Positions 11,797 to 23,268 of a stretch of 64,000 bases of DNA are shown here, in pieces. Each line of letters opens with the position of its first letter. Position 1 is the first letter of the stretch. The stretch is from Silene latifolia. Lineage: Eukaryota > Streptophyta > Magnoliopsida > Caryophyllales > Caryophyllaceae. The position numbers and the translations under genes are program-made. The stretch spans positions 14,507,541 to 14,571,540 of the forward strand of contig NC_133537.1 of assembly GCF_048544455.1 (NCBI RefSeq). Direction: 5' to 3'. The notes under the pieces were generated by a model that had not been told where the DNA came from, made no database searches, and saw only the letters and a program-made list of their open reading frames with translations.

Positions 11797-12599
11797 AGAG
11801 ACTGAAAATAATATTAGAAACTATTATCTAGGATTTAGCAGTCTTATGGTACTGCAATTAGCTAATAAATAAATAATGTGTGCATTCTAAACCAGCATTC
11901 ATCTGCTGGTTTCTTTAGTTTATACATGGATTCTTAAGTGTTACGGAGAAGTTTAATAACTTCGTGTTAGTATATAATAAAGAGTTTTTATCAATATGAT
12001 TCTTGCCTTCACAGTTTTATTCGTTTGCTTATTTATGAATCATAATCTTCTTTCCACAATTTCGTGACAACGCACAATTTCGTTTGCCATCTGTAAAAGA
12101 ACTATTTTTCACAGCTGCAAAAAAAAAAAAAAAAAAAAAACCTTCTTTCCACAACTCTGTCTGATCTTTAACATATACTCGGTAGTCTGTACTCCGTAAG
12201 AGCATTGGCCCTGTTGCCCGGTTGGCTTTTCACTTGTTCAGTTATTCTCATATGAGCTAATTAACATACGGATTAATTATCATCTAAGGGAAACTAAATT
12301 AGTCATCGCCACCATGGCACCACCGTCTCCGACTCATCATCCAATTATCAATAGTTTCTAGCGCTTTGTCTTAAAACGGAGTTCTATTTTTCGTGTTAAA
12401 TTCCGGAGTTGATAAGAGTAAACTACTACCCTCATAGCCTCGAGTCAAGTCTCAAGACCCATGCCCAAACCCGACTCAGACTGACCCAACCCACGACTGT
12501 AAAACTCCCGCCCATTTAACGAACTTGAGAACTTGATTAAAACACTTAAAATGTCTTGCCTCCTCAGAGTCACACACACATAAGTACATAACACACATC
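11797..12599. other. Cupin 3' UTR and intergenic spacer
   Basis: An AATAAATAAATAATG run near 11863-11878 is a likely polyadenylation signal for the cupin gene. A 21-base A tract lies near 12119-12139. Nothing else was recognised before the PPR start. Confidence 0.5.
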
Positions 12600-13998
12600 A
12601 TGTTCAAGTTCCGCGCCCTCAAACCACCATTACTTCTCACCCAAATCCGAAAATTAACCACCCGTGCAAGACTCCATCCCCGGACACGCACCCATACTTG
12701 ACTCAGACTCGGACTCGAGTTGACGATCCACGGCCGAAACGACGCAAACCGAAACCGATACCCATACCCTTCATTACTGATGTGAAGCAACTGGATAACC
12801 CAGATGAAGCTCTCTCTCTTCTCCACGACTACAGTAAAATGGGTATCAAACATGATTACCCTTCTTACTCTTGTCTTCTATATAAACTAGCTCGTTCTAG
12901 AAGCTTCCATCTTATCGATAATCTTCTTAATCTTATCAATCGTCGGAATGTTCGTTGCAGTGAATCGTTGTTTATTGGATTAATGCAGCATTATGCGAAA
13001 TGCGGTTTAGTTGATAAGGCGATTAAGTTGTTTTATGATATGCCCAAGTTTAATTGTCAACGGAGTTTGGTGTCGTTTAATACTTTGCTTAATTTGCTTG
13101 TCGATAATTGTCGATTTTCTGATGCTGAGTGTTTGTTTGGGAGGAGTAAGGAGCTGGGTTTTCGGCTGAATTCGGTTTCGTATAATGTGATGATGAAGGG
13201 TTGGTTAGGGAGAGATGATTTGGGTAATGCGTGGAAAGTGTTTGATGAAATGCTTGAGAGAGAAATTGAGCCTAGTGTTGTGAGTTATAACAGTTTGATT
13301 GGGTTTTTGTGTAGGAAGGGTGATGTGGAGAAGGGAATTAAGTTGCTTGATGATATGATTAAGAAAGGGAGGCATCCGAATGCAGTTACGTATGCTTGAT
13401 GGAAGGGTTGTGTTCTTTGGGGAAGTATGGTGAAGCGAAGAAGATGATGTTTGATATGGAGTATAGAGCGTGTAAACCAAAGATTGTGAATTTGGGGGTT
13501 TTGGTTACGGATCTTGCTCGAAAAGGAAAACTTGATGAAGCAAAAAGTTTTATTCTTGAAATGAGGAAGAAAAAGAAGCTTAATGCGGATGTTGTGATTT
13601 ATAATATATTGGTGAACTTTTTGTGTAAGGAAGGTAGAGTTGAGGAGGGTTATAAGGTGCTAATCGATATGCAAATGAAAGGATGTGAGCCTAATGCAGC
13701 GACGTATAGGATGTTGGTTGATGGGTTTTGCCGAGTTGGCGAATATGAGAGGAGTTTGAGTATTCTTCATGCAATGCTTATGAGTCGTCATTGCCCTCGT
13801 TTGGAAAGCTTTAATACTTTAGTATCGGGGTTGCTGAGGGATGGGAAGTTGGATGAGGCTTGTTTCCTTTTGGAAGAAATGGAAAAGAGGAATATGAGAT
13901 GTCAACTTGAAACTTGGGAATCTATGGTTGGTGATGTCTGTGCTGTTAGTGATGATACTAATGCGCTTGTAAGTGAACTTTCTTCGGTCCATTCATAG
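12600..13998 (+). CDS. P-class pentatricopeptide repeat protein, probably organellar, two 1-nt frameshifts
   Basis: The best start is ATG 12600, which opens an Arg-rich, acid-free leader (MFKFRALKPPLLLTQIRKLT) like a mitochondrial presequence. The body shows about ten 35-residue P-type repeats (e.g. VVSYNSLIGFLCRKGDVEKG, VVIYNILVNFLCKEGRVEEG) and no E or DYW tail. Such proteins bind organellar RNA. The gene is intronless, as is usual. The frame breaks twice, near 12698 and near 13396. Each break is one base short, in the same context (CTTGA where CTTTGA would keep frame), and the repeat pattern continues seamlessly across both. This suggests either assembly errors or a recently disabled gene. 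Restored length would be about 467 residues. The closest relative from memory is At1g07740. Confidence 0.85.
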
Positions 13999-14351
13999 GT
14001 TTTGAGAAGCAGCAACCCGTAATTTTACTTTACAAGAACTTCCCAAGTACTCCTTTGTCCCTTACATTTTTTGATGATAACAATGAATAATGATTGATGA
14101 GTTGGTGTGTTTAGCAGTTGGCATTTTGAGGTTTAGATTTCCCAGTTCTAACCAATTCACCAGATATTGAATGCATAGAAGAGCAACTACTCCACTCTAT
14201 CAACTCCATCTTATTATTCTTTCGGCTTTTCTAGTTCTTAGCTTCTTTATATAAACTCGAATGTACAGTCTCACTTTCATCATCCAATCTCCAAAGCAAG
14301 CCTGATTAACAAGCACCTCTTCTAATTACAGCACTAATTTTAAAATCACCA
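13999..14351. other. PPR 3' region and dirigent promoter
   Basis: The spacer between the PPR stop and the dirigent start includes TATATAAAC-like sequence (ctttatataaactcg, near 14242), about 105 bp upstream of the dirigent ATG. That is a plausible TATA box. Confidence 0.5.
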
Positions 14352-15494
14352 ATGGCAATCTCCATCAAGTCCCAAATCTTTCATCTTACCCTAGCCTTAC
14401 TTATTACATTTTGCCACCTCAGCTCGAATCCTCGATGAAACAATCTCTCCTGTCCCCGAGCCATACGGCCCAGTTGATGATGATGCTGTTGCCCCTGTGA
14501 GTGGGTCTTCTGGTACTGCTGCCATCAGTGGTGGAGGGGCTTCTGGTACTGCCACTATCAATGGTGGTGGGGCTTTCGGTTCTGGTACTGCCACCACAAA
14601 CGGTGGTGGGGCTTCTGGTTCTGCTTCTGCCAATACCACTGGTGGTGGAGCCTCTGGTGCTGCTACAGTCTCTGGTGGTGGAGCCGGTGGAAGTGTTTCA
14701 CCAGATGACGGGGCTTGTGGTGCAAGTACTGTCTCTAATGGGGGGCGCTGCTGGTGTTGGAGCTGGAGCCGGTGCAAGTGTTGTACCAGATGGTGCCCAC
14801 CCTGATTTAACCTTTTTTATGCACGACATTCTAGGTGGGACAAACCCTTCAGCCAAAGCTATCACAGGCATTGTGACAAACCCTGCTGTAAATGGCCAGG
14901 TCCCTTTTGCTAAGCCTAACGGTGCTGTCCTTCCCACAAGTAATGGGCTCCCACAAAACAATGGCAACAACGGCATCATCAACAACAACAATGTTCTTTT
15001 CCTTACCGGGCTTGGTGGTGTCAACCCAAATGTAATGCAAAACAATGGTAACAACAACAACAACAACTTCGTAGGAGGGTACGGATTTCCAGGTGTGAAT
15101 GGTGCTCAGCTCTCTGCACAGACCTCCCTGCAACAGCTCATGTTCGGGACAATGATAGCAATTGACAACGAGTTGACTGAAAGCCATGACCTTAGTTCAA
15201 GCATGATTGGCCGGGCCCAAGGGTATTATGTGTACAGCTCGGTTGATGGGAAGACCCAGACAATGGCTTTCACAACAATGTTCCAAGAAGGTGGCTACTG
15301 GCTACGTTGACAGCCTCAACTTCTTTGGGGTGCATCAGACATCTGTTTCCGAGTCTTTGGTTGCAGTTATGGGTGGGACCGGGAAATATGTGAGTGCCAA
15401 GGGATTTGCCCTTGTGAAAACACTTCCTGTTGCTCAGCACGAGACTGATGGATTGGAGACAGTCCTTAAGTTTAATGTCTACCTTACTCAGTAA
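14352..15494 (+). pseudogene. Dirigent protein, ESB1/DIR25-like, frame broken three times
   Basis: ATG 14352 opens a signal peptide (MAISIKSQIFHLTLALLI). A Gly/Ala/Ser/Thr-rich spacer follows (repeats of GGGASG), and then a dirigent domain (HPDLTFFMHDILGGTNPSAK; SSMIGRAQGYYVYSSVDG; VMGGTGKYVSAKGFALVKT) ending VYLTQ at 15494. This long-spacer architecture is that of Arabidopsis ESB1/DIR10 and DIR25; ESB1 acts in Casparian-strip lignin deposition, and the protein is secreted. Three frame changes are seen: one extra T in the TTTT at 14409-14412, one extra G in the six-G run at 14740-14745, and a 7-bp direct duplication of TGGCTAC (15292-15298, 15299-15305). The two run-length changes could be assembly errors, but the 7-bp duplication looks more like a real lesion. 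Status is therefore uncertain between pseudogene and mis-assembled gene. Confidence 0.8.
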
Positions 15495-15584
15495 AGTGTG
15501 TACATGATTTTAAATTATGTCGCGTTTTGTTTTAGCTTCGGAGTTTTATGTAAACTATGATTGCCTTGTAAAACAGAGGATTGT

Positions 15585-15704
15585 TATGGCAAGACCCCAT
15601 TTAGCCTTGTCCCTTACCAAACATCATATACTGAATTTGGAATTGGAATCGGTGTTCTTTAACGAGAATCATAGGACTTGGTATGGCAAGACCCCATTTA
15701 GCCT
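15585..15704. repeat. 23-bp direct repeat pair downstream of the dirigent gene
   Basis: TATGGCAAGACCCCATTTAG(CCT) occurs at 15585-15607 and 15682-15704, 97 bp apart, and appears identical. It lies just past the dirigent stop, probably in the 3' UTR. Confidence 0.8.
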
Positions 15705-16721
15705 GTAAGATGGTGATTTGACACTCTGATTGTAATTATCTATATGACCAATGTAACATCGGAGTTTCGAAATATCTACACTGATGTTTTTATTGAAACA
15801 TTTTAGATCAGATGAAAGTAGGAAAATCCTAACTTTTACTCCATATACACAGAACCTGAGGATAGACCCTGCTAAATTGACAGGCACTACCTTAAATATC
15901 CCAATGGGAGATATTTCGATATTTTATCTTAAACATAAACTGTAACTGTCAAATTAACAGTTATGCAATGTTTAAGGACAATCATAAGCCAATTAGTAAT
16001 CAAGATTTACTGATATCTACAATTGATAATCTTGAATATAAAAAGTGATGGACAAAGTTAAAACCAAAGTTATCTTTATGTGGGCTTAAAGTTGCATGCG
16101 ATCCAACTTTATACGGGCAAGCACCCATTTTCCACCGCAGCTATCATTTTCAGGCCTCTTCTTGCCTATCCATGGGCCCATTATGAGCCTTCTTTACTCC
16201 TTCCGTCCTTTTCATTCCTTCCCATTTTAATCATACGGTTTTCTAATAATGGTCGACGTGCAACTTCATTACATGAGATTAAATGATTTATTTGTTGCAA
16301 GTTCATCACATGTGGTTAAATGATTTTGTGCTATATCATGTAGTGTAGTTTTGAGTTTGTAATAGACCTGGAAAACGGGTCAACCGGGTTAAGTTAATTT
16401 GGATTTGAAAGAATTTACGTCAAATCGAATTGGGTCAGCCATTTCAGGTTCGGGTATATTATTATAAAGTTATTTAGAAATAACAGTCAATTTTCAACAA
16501 GAAACATTTGAGTCGGGTCAAGTTGAAGTCATAAGTTCGAGAATCCGTCGGGTCGTATCATTCGGGTCGGGTAGATTTCGCCAAGTCTAGTTTGTAACAT
16601 CTGATTTGCTCGAGATCTGAACCCGTGTACAAATATGATGAAGCTTGCTAAAAAAAAGTTATTCTCAGCATATTTGAAATTGTCTTGAATTCGAAACCCT
16701 TAATTAAGATTGAATAACCAA
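15705..16721. other. Intergenic region without a recognised gene
   Basis: No convincing gene is present. The stretch 16370-16590 is unusually rich in GGGTCGGGT-type motifs, and similar sequence is common in plant repeats. A single Stowaway-like end (CTCCTTCCGTCC, 16196) has no partner in view. Confidence 0.4.
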
Positions 16722-16847
16722 TGGGTCGGCTCAAATCATTCGGACTATATGAATTCGAACATGTGAGCTATTGTCAGTTTGTCACGATTATCATGATATC
16801 TGAGTCTTAACCACCGAGCTAAGACCATACATAAATAGTAGATTGTA
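16722..16847 (-). mobile_element. tRNA-derived SINE
   Basis: This minus-strand element of about 126 bp has an internal Pol III box A (CTTAGCTCGGTGGTTAAGA) and box B (ATGTTCGAATTCA). It is flanked by the 10-bp direct repeat GAATAACCAA (16712-16721 and 16848-16857), as expected for a SINE target duplication. It has no long poly(A) tail. Confidence 0.65.
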
Positions 16848-18112
16848 GAATAACCAACCATCCATGGTGCGCCGGTCCAAATCAGCCTATAAAGCATTGA
16901 TCAAGGAAGTCATAAATGTAATTATGCAAAATAATCCAACCTCTTTAGTAGGTGGATGCATGCTTTTCTACTTTATTTTTTCCCGTATTTTTCGTTCTAG
17001 CCGTCCAAAACTACCAAATACCGAACAAAATAGATAGGAAAAACAAGAAAAGAGGGGACAAATAATAATGAATGAAATGATGAGAAATGTGGATAGAAAA
17101 ATGGCGTTTTCACTTGCATGCTTCCAAAATTAAGTACTCATAGTCAAGACATTCTACTTCTTTTCTGCCTTTATTTTTGTGGATTTTTAAGGCAGATTAG
17201 ATTATTCTTGATCGTTCCCTAAAAGCATAAAACAAACACTCATCACTAAAGTTTTCTACTACTGTGGACCTTAGTTATAAACTTTAACACGTAAAAGATA
17301 GAGTTATTCAAATATTGGATTTAAAGTCCTACACTTTTAATTCACAAAGATTTAAATAGAATATTCATGTTTTGTACTAGTTTTTTTTTTTTTTTCAATT
17401 GGTCTCAGATCCCTTAAGACGGTCATTTCCGTTTTAAATATTAAACGGGTTAATACCTACCTAGGTAGATAGATGGGATAAATATTTTGTCCTTGCCCCT
17501 AAACATTTTGCTTTTTCTCTCATCTGTTCATTTGACTCATTTCATATTTTTTTTTACTTTGACGTCATGAACACCTGTTTATATATTTTCGCCATAATAT
17601 ACACTCCCTAAACAATATTAATCGATAATAATCTGTAGCATATTACACGCATTTTCTATAGTTAATTTACACCAACCAACGAGACACAAAAATAAGGGTT
17701 AGTATAAAAGTAATCTAAAAAGTATCATCCAAATTCAAATTTACAAACGTAAACCTACTCCCGATAGAGTAAGGTGGATCATTCAAAAACGAGCGAGGGG
17801 ATTAAAAACAAAAGTGAAATCATGTTCATGTTATTACTCAAACAGTGTACAATTCATTAGCATCGGGTGTTCGTCTGTTCGATCAGTCACCCACCGGTGA
17901 ATGCTGTGTGAGTTGAATAATAGTTTGGCGCATGCTCAGATATTGATGCAACTGCAATTGGATCATGGGTTTGCTTCTCTTGTCATACTCATCTACATGG
18001 TACCACTATACCATTTTGTACATATATCAATAATTATATATGTATGACCCCATATGATTATTGAGGTTAAGGAGTTGGCATTTACTTCATCTCTCACTTT
18101 AATCATCCACAA
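16848..18112. other. Intergenic region, nothing recognised
   Basis: AT-rich sequence with short homopolymers and scattered 'gagaccgtctta'-type motifs seen elsewhere in the window. No open frame or element boundary could be supported. Confidence 0.4.
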
Positions 18113-18879
18113 CAGGGCCGTCTCGAGAAAAGTGGAGGCCCGGTGCAAAAAAGAATATGAGGCCTCAAATTTTAAAAAATCAAATAACTTTACATAAAAT
18201 ATCAATGCAAACTACAATTATTTGAAAAACGATTCTTTCGTGTAGTTTTTTTTTAAGCAAATTCAAAGAATTGTCGTCACGACGGTGTGTGAATTAACAA
18301 TCGATAAAACAAGTTCTCTGATTTCTGACTCTTTGTCCTTCCTCCAATACTGCAAATGCATTAAATTTTAGAATAATATTGAACATGAAACAAATAAACC
18401 ATAAGACAATAATATGAAAGGAAAATAAAGACAAGATTCACAAGAAATAGACATTATCATACATAATAGAATTCATTAGAAATAAGAAGAAATATTACCT
18501 ATTTCGATTGTAAATCTCGGATTTTTATAGACAATTGAAAACAACTATATTGCAAACTTTTGATTCTATTCTCTCGAACTTGCAATGATTTGTGAGGAGT
18601 GATTTGGAATAATTTTATTTAAAGATTATAAAAGAAGGTTAAATAACTTTATGGGAAGATTAAAAAGGAGATTTAATTTTTTTTGGGAAAGATTCAATTA
18701 CTCCCATATTTGGGCTTTTTGGGGAAGAGAAATTAGTCACAAGTATACGTCCTTCCTACATAATTTATTGCTTTTAATTTTTTTTTTTTAAAATTATATG
18801 GGTCATGGCAAGATTTGGGCCCCAAAATCTTGAGGCCCGGTGCAAGTGCCCATAGAGCGCTATGGGCTAGACGGGCCTG
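18113..18879. mobile_element. Non-autonomous hAT element
   Basis: This 767-bp element has ends CAGGGCCGTCTCGAG and, reversed, CAGGCCCGTCTAGCCC. The subterminal motif GAGGCCCGGTGCAA occurs near both ends. It is flanked by a perfect 8-bp duplication, ATCCACAA (18105-18112 and 18880-18887), diagnostic of hAT. No transposase is encoded. Confidence 0.88.
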
Positions 18880-19331
18880 ATCCACAACCTTTCATGAGGT
18901 GAGAGTAAGTCTCATGTAAGACGGTTTTTAATAAATTTAATGAAGTAAAATACTTTGATTCTATGTAATAGAATTATTTGATTCCAAATTAAGAAAATTG
19001 AATAATTCGAAGTAGTGTCAAGTTACAGAGGCGCAGGCCCTTGCTGGAGGATAAAAATTTCAATGTTTTTAGTTATAATTTCCAAAAATTCTGAATATTA
19101 CCCGTTTATCCTCGCTGAAAAAATATAATTTCCAAACAATAGGCAATAGCCCCATTAAGATAATGCACAAAAGCGCATTGTATCATCATCTCAAACAAAC
19201 CAAGCAAATTGTATCACACAGACATATAGTAGCAAATAACACCTTTTTGCCAAGAGCTAAATGAGAGAAATACATGACAGCAGCTTAATGCACTATAGAA
19301 ATCTCAAACTAGATAGTACTGCTAAATTATA

Positions 19332-19428
19332 CTCCCTCCGTCTCGTTCATTTGTTTACTTTTTTTTTTTTGTAATGTTTATTAGGGAGATTTTAATCAAA
19401 GATAAACAAATGATTGAGACGGTGGGAG
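19332..19428. mobile_element. Stowaway MITE (97 bp)
   Basis: The ends CTCCCTCCGTCTCGTTCATTTG and their near-perfect inverted copy (CAAATGATTGAGACGGTGGGAG) are flanked by TA on both sides. This is the Tc1/mariner-type Stowaway signature. It lies about 30 bp past the stop codon of the minus-strand HMA gene. Confidence 0.88.
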
Positions 19429-19461
19429 TACATTACATTAACCTTTCATTCATTACTTCTG

Positions 19462-21933
19462 TCAATTTAGGTCTATCGTTGACGAGCTTGACGAAGAAGT
19501 GGACGATGTCGTTGATGTCGAATTCGACGAGGATGAAACTTGAGAAGGCCAGAATTGTGCATTCTTTACTTTGGAAATACTTGTCAGTACCTCTACCGGC
19601 GTCACATATCCGATAACAGTCACTTTTTTCGTTTCCATGTCGATACTATACGAAGTCACTCCTGCATTATTAATTAAAACAAATTAATTCCGTTAAGCTT
19701 TCGATAAGTTCACGTAGGATCGATTTTTTTTATCCAGGTACGATAAATCAAGCAGTAACATAGTTTAGATAGTAAATGAAACAAAAATTACCTTCCATTT
19801 TAGAAAGATGATTCCTGAGCTTTTTTTCACAACCTTTGCAGTGCAATGACACCCTCAATACAACTACCTGATGCATGACACATGACACATCACACACCAA
19901 ACCATAATTACCAAAACTATACAAATTATTCATTTATGGCTATCAAATATCAATAAATAAATGTTTCTAATACTAAAAAACCGTTTCATAGTATGAGACC
20001 GTCTCATAGAATAATTACCGAAAAAACTATTCGGAAAGGACAGCTAGAGACAACATCATCAAAGTTCTACCCCATCTCATATAATACTAATACTGTGTGA
20101 ACTGTGGATTTTGTACTATAGTGTAGTATATACTCCTCCATCAAGGCTTTTAACTCGAACATCTGACCACATTATTAGCTTTAATTACTACTCCCTCCCA
20201 GTCGTCATAATGTTCCCCTTTGATAATGGCACGATACTTAAGGAAAAGTATTAAAATAGGAGTAAAAGAATTGTGTGGGGTTGGTGATAGGAGAGAGGGA
20301 TGAATTATTAGTAGTTAAATAAAGAATGTGTGCCAAAACATAAATGAAAGTAATAAAATAAGAGTAAAAGAGTTGTGTGGGGTTTGGTGATAGGAGAGAG
20401 AAATGAATAAAATAAGAGTAAAAGTTTCTAAAAATAGAAAGGGGAACATTACTTGAATAATCCGTTTTGGGAAAGAGAGAACATTATAGTGACTGGGAGG
20501 GTGTACTTATTACAGTAATTAATATCTGACCATAAGATGCCCGTTACCATAAGCATCATAATAACAGCTTTTATGTTTATGTAATAAAACAATCAAAGCA
20601 TCTAAGATTCTTAGTACCTCTAGTATCTTGCTTAAAATTAGGTAAGTGATTCACATGTACGCTACACTAATTGGGTTTTAATAAAATAGTCCGTAATAAA
20701 TAGGCCGTTTTAATAACTGACATATTAAAAGTCTCCTATAAAACAAGTAAACCAATCTACCAAAGACAGTGTTATCAAGGAACATGGTGGTTGCTGAAAG
20801 TTATTTTAGTGGGATTATTTAAGTACAAAATATTACTCCATCCTTGATTTTATCGTAACACTTATATAAAACGATTTACACAAAAAAAAAAAGCAATAGG
20901 AATATGTTAATGGTCTTGGCATGTTGACTAATATTCAGTTACATCAAGTCACAAATTCAAATCTTACCTTTAACTATAGCAATCTTTATGTCGGAGTATA
21001 TTTACAAATCGGGATATAACAAACACAGATTATCAAACAAGACGATTTTACAAATTAATAAAAATTTAATCTTTCATCGATTGGACATTCCACAAATTCA
21101 TGCATAAAACTGCTACGGAGTACATGTTAAACCGTTTTATACAGGACTAATATCGTAAAACACAATTTACTCAGATTAAAATAATTTACCTGGTCGGGAG
21201 AACGGGAAGATCCCATACGGGCGATACCCATGCTCCTCTGCCTTTGACTTCGACTTTGACTTTGACCATCATATTCTGTTTCCCCTGAATTCCTCTGCTT
21301 AATTCCGGATTTACCCCTCCTATGATCATCACTAACATCAATCAATGAAAAATGTTGCCTAATCTTCTCCTTTTCATCATCCAACATTGATCCAAAACGC
21401 TTCGTTTCGACCCTGCTTGTACTCCTCCTTCCCTCAGAACCAAACACCGGAGTACTCGGGGTATCATTGTCTTTTCCAGCCAAATTACTTCTCGTACTTT
21501 TAGACCCGTAAAGCGAGTCTAAATATCTAGACTCGGCTAAGAGATACCTTGAAGAATTACTATACTCGTGACGATTATTGTTATAATGTTTGATATCCCT
21601 TAACTCAACTGAGCTTCTTCTCCTTCTAGTGATAACATCACTATGCTTAACCTCGGACGTAGGTTTACGAGTTTTGTCGCGGTAGCTAGAGAAGGAGGAA
21701 GGCCTAGGAGTGAAGGGTAGTTCAGAAATGCAAGGAGCTCTTGGAGGAGAATAATAAGGATTAATATTATTACTAATATTATTATTGTTGGTTAAAGTTT
21801 TGTAATGATCACCTAAGTAGGAATTTAAACGTTGGAATGATTTGGTGCTGTTTTTAATGACAGAACGTTGGTCCATGCTAGAACAAATAGCAGTTGATGA
21901 TGGTGAAGCACAAGAAAGATCTATGCCTTTCAT
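19462..21933 (-). CDS. Heavy-metal-associated domain protein of the NaKR (SODIUM POTASSIUM ROOT DEFECTIVE) family, 3 exons
   Basis: Exons on the minus strand are 21190-21933, 19792-19867 and 19462-19661, joined by GT-AG introns of 1,322 and 130 bp. The spliced frame is 1,020 nt (339 residues) with no break. The chosen start gives MKGIDLSCASPSSTAICSS, the conserved N-terminus of the family; an in-frame ATG seven codons upstream (21954) is less likely. A basic, Ser-rich disordered region leads to a C-terminal HMA domain (about residues 249-310) with the metal-binding C-x-x-C (HCKGCEKK) encoded by the small middle exon, then VTPVEVL and a Ser/Thr-rich tail. Arabidopsis NaKR1 is a phloem metal-binding protein affecting Na/K balance and FT movement; the role here is inferred from family only. 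A Stowaway MITE sits in the first intron. Confidence 0.9.
20191..20503. mobile_element. Stowaway MITE in HMA-gene intron 1
   Basis: This 313-bp element has ends CTCCCTCCCAGTCGTCATAATG and an inverted copy (CATTATAGTGACTGGGAGGG), flanked by TA. Internally, a segment of about 48 bp (GAGTAAAAGARTTGTGTGGGG...) is duplicated at about 20260 and 20360. Confidence 0.85.
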
Positions 21934-22095
21934 GTTCTTAATTTTTATATGCATTTTTGAGGTTTAGTATGGTGCAGGAGTGTCAATTTAGGTGAATAAT
22001 TGGTAGAATGAATTATTTAGAATTTTAGGAGAGTTTTAAGGAGGGAGAAGAGGAGTTTGAAAGGGAGAGTAGCTACTTATTAGCTTGTGTCATGG

Positions 22096-22103
22096 TTTAT
22101 AAA
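22096..22103 (-). promoter_or_regulatory. Probable TATA box of the HMA gene
   Basis: TTTATAAA (self-complementary) lies about 165 bp upstream of the minus-strand start codon at 21933. A purine/pyrimidine-biased leader lies between. Confidence 0.45.
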
Positions 22104-22781
22104 GATATAGGGGGTTGGGACTTGGGAATTGAGGAATATAGGGAGGAAATAATAGGAGTATATATTAAGGATAATTATGTGGGTCCACTATCTTGGCTCA
22201 ATCAAGTTTTGACTTAAAAGAATGTAGGTGACTCATTTGATGGAAAATGGATCCTCTCTATTTTCTCTCTTAAACTCATTTAATAATATTTTTCCCACCA
22301 AATCTCATTATTCCTTTATTTCTTCCTATAAATTTTGAGTCATTTGATGATGCCAGAATACGATCTGGACCAACGAAAGAAAATGACCTCTCCATTTCTT
22401 TTTAGGAAATGGAGAGAAACTCTCCTCCATTTGATGTGTGTATTAGATAGTAGGGGTACCATGTTTTATAGGTATTACTTGGCTAGTGAGATCATGTATC
22501 AAATGATGATGAACTTATGATTTAGGTAAATGTAGCATCAAATTAGATTTTACTTTTTTTTTTTACCTCCAGTATAATTTAATCATTTTACCTGATTATT
22601 TGTTTATCTTAGATTTTGCAATAAAGACCAAGGAAAAGGAAATGGCTAATTATTAGATGACAAGTGGAACAAATTAAATGTGTAAGATCAAATTGTCTAT
22701 AAAATGCATTCCCAAAATAGAAAGTTAACAATTAAGTGAGATAACTAAAACCAAATAGGTAAACAAATAACCGAAATAGAG
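22104..22781. other. Upstream region of the HMA gene
   Basis: No gene was recognised. The sequence ATGGAGAG/CTCTCCATTT occurs in opposing orientation near 22380-22430, forming a small hairpin. Confidence 0.4.
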
Positions 22782-23022
22782 CACAAATAGGATTATACAT
22801 CCAGTTGTACCATAAGCATGGTACAACCAAGGTATAAGAATTCGAGCTTATATGTATTTTTTCTGAGCTAATTCAAATTTCATGTTTTTAATGTGTAAAT
22901 GGATGAGTTCAATACTTTCTAATAAAGCTCATATTCTTTAACATAAAGCTCATATACTTTATCACAAAGCTCAAATTCTACATCGTACAACATATACAAC
23001 TGGTTGTATAATCCATGAATTG
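22782..23022. mobile_element. Small TIR element, MULE-like
   Basis: This element of about 241 bp has inverted ends sharing GGATTATACA and CCAGTTGTA, and is flanked by the 9-bp direct repeat GAAATAGAG (22773-22781 and 23023-23031). A 9-bp duplication points to the Mutator superfamily. It is non-coding. Confidence 0.65.
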
Positions 23023-23268
23023 GAAATAGAGGGATTTGAATGTTCATGTTTAATAATCATTAATTACATGTTTGTTATAAAGTTAATTTAAAATGTCGGT
23101 CTAAATGTTCTGAAGATGCACATTAATGAAGATAAAATAGGGATGTCGTGAGTATTGGTCCATGGTAATCATAGAGAGTTAGAGACACAAAATAGTTGAA
23201 CGAGCTTACATGAATATTACGAGGCGCTCAACTAATTGATCTTTAGATGATTTTATTTGTGGTGCTAA

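Noticed and set aside
12476-12853. Antisense open frame opposite the PPR start
   Set aside because: No homology or splice context; it is a shadow of the PPR coding strand.
14497-14805. Glycine-rich protein as a separate gene
   Set aside because: It is the Gly/Ser/Thr-rich spacer of the dirigent gene, separated from the domain only by frame changes.
16196-16290. Stowaway MITE starting CTCCTTCCGTCC
   Set aside because: Only one end is recognisable; no inverted partner or second TA was found nearby.
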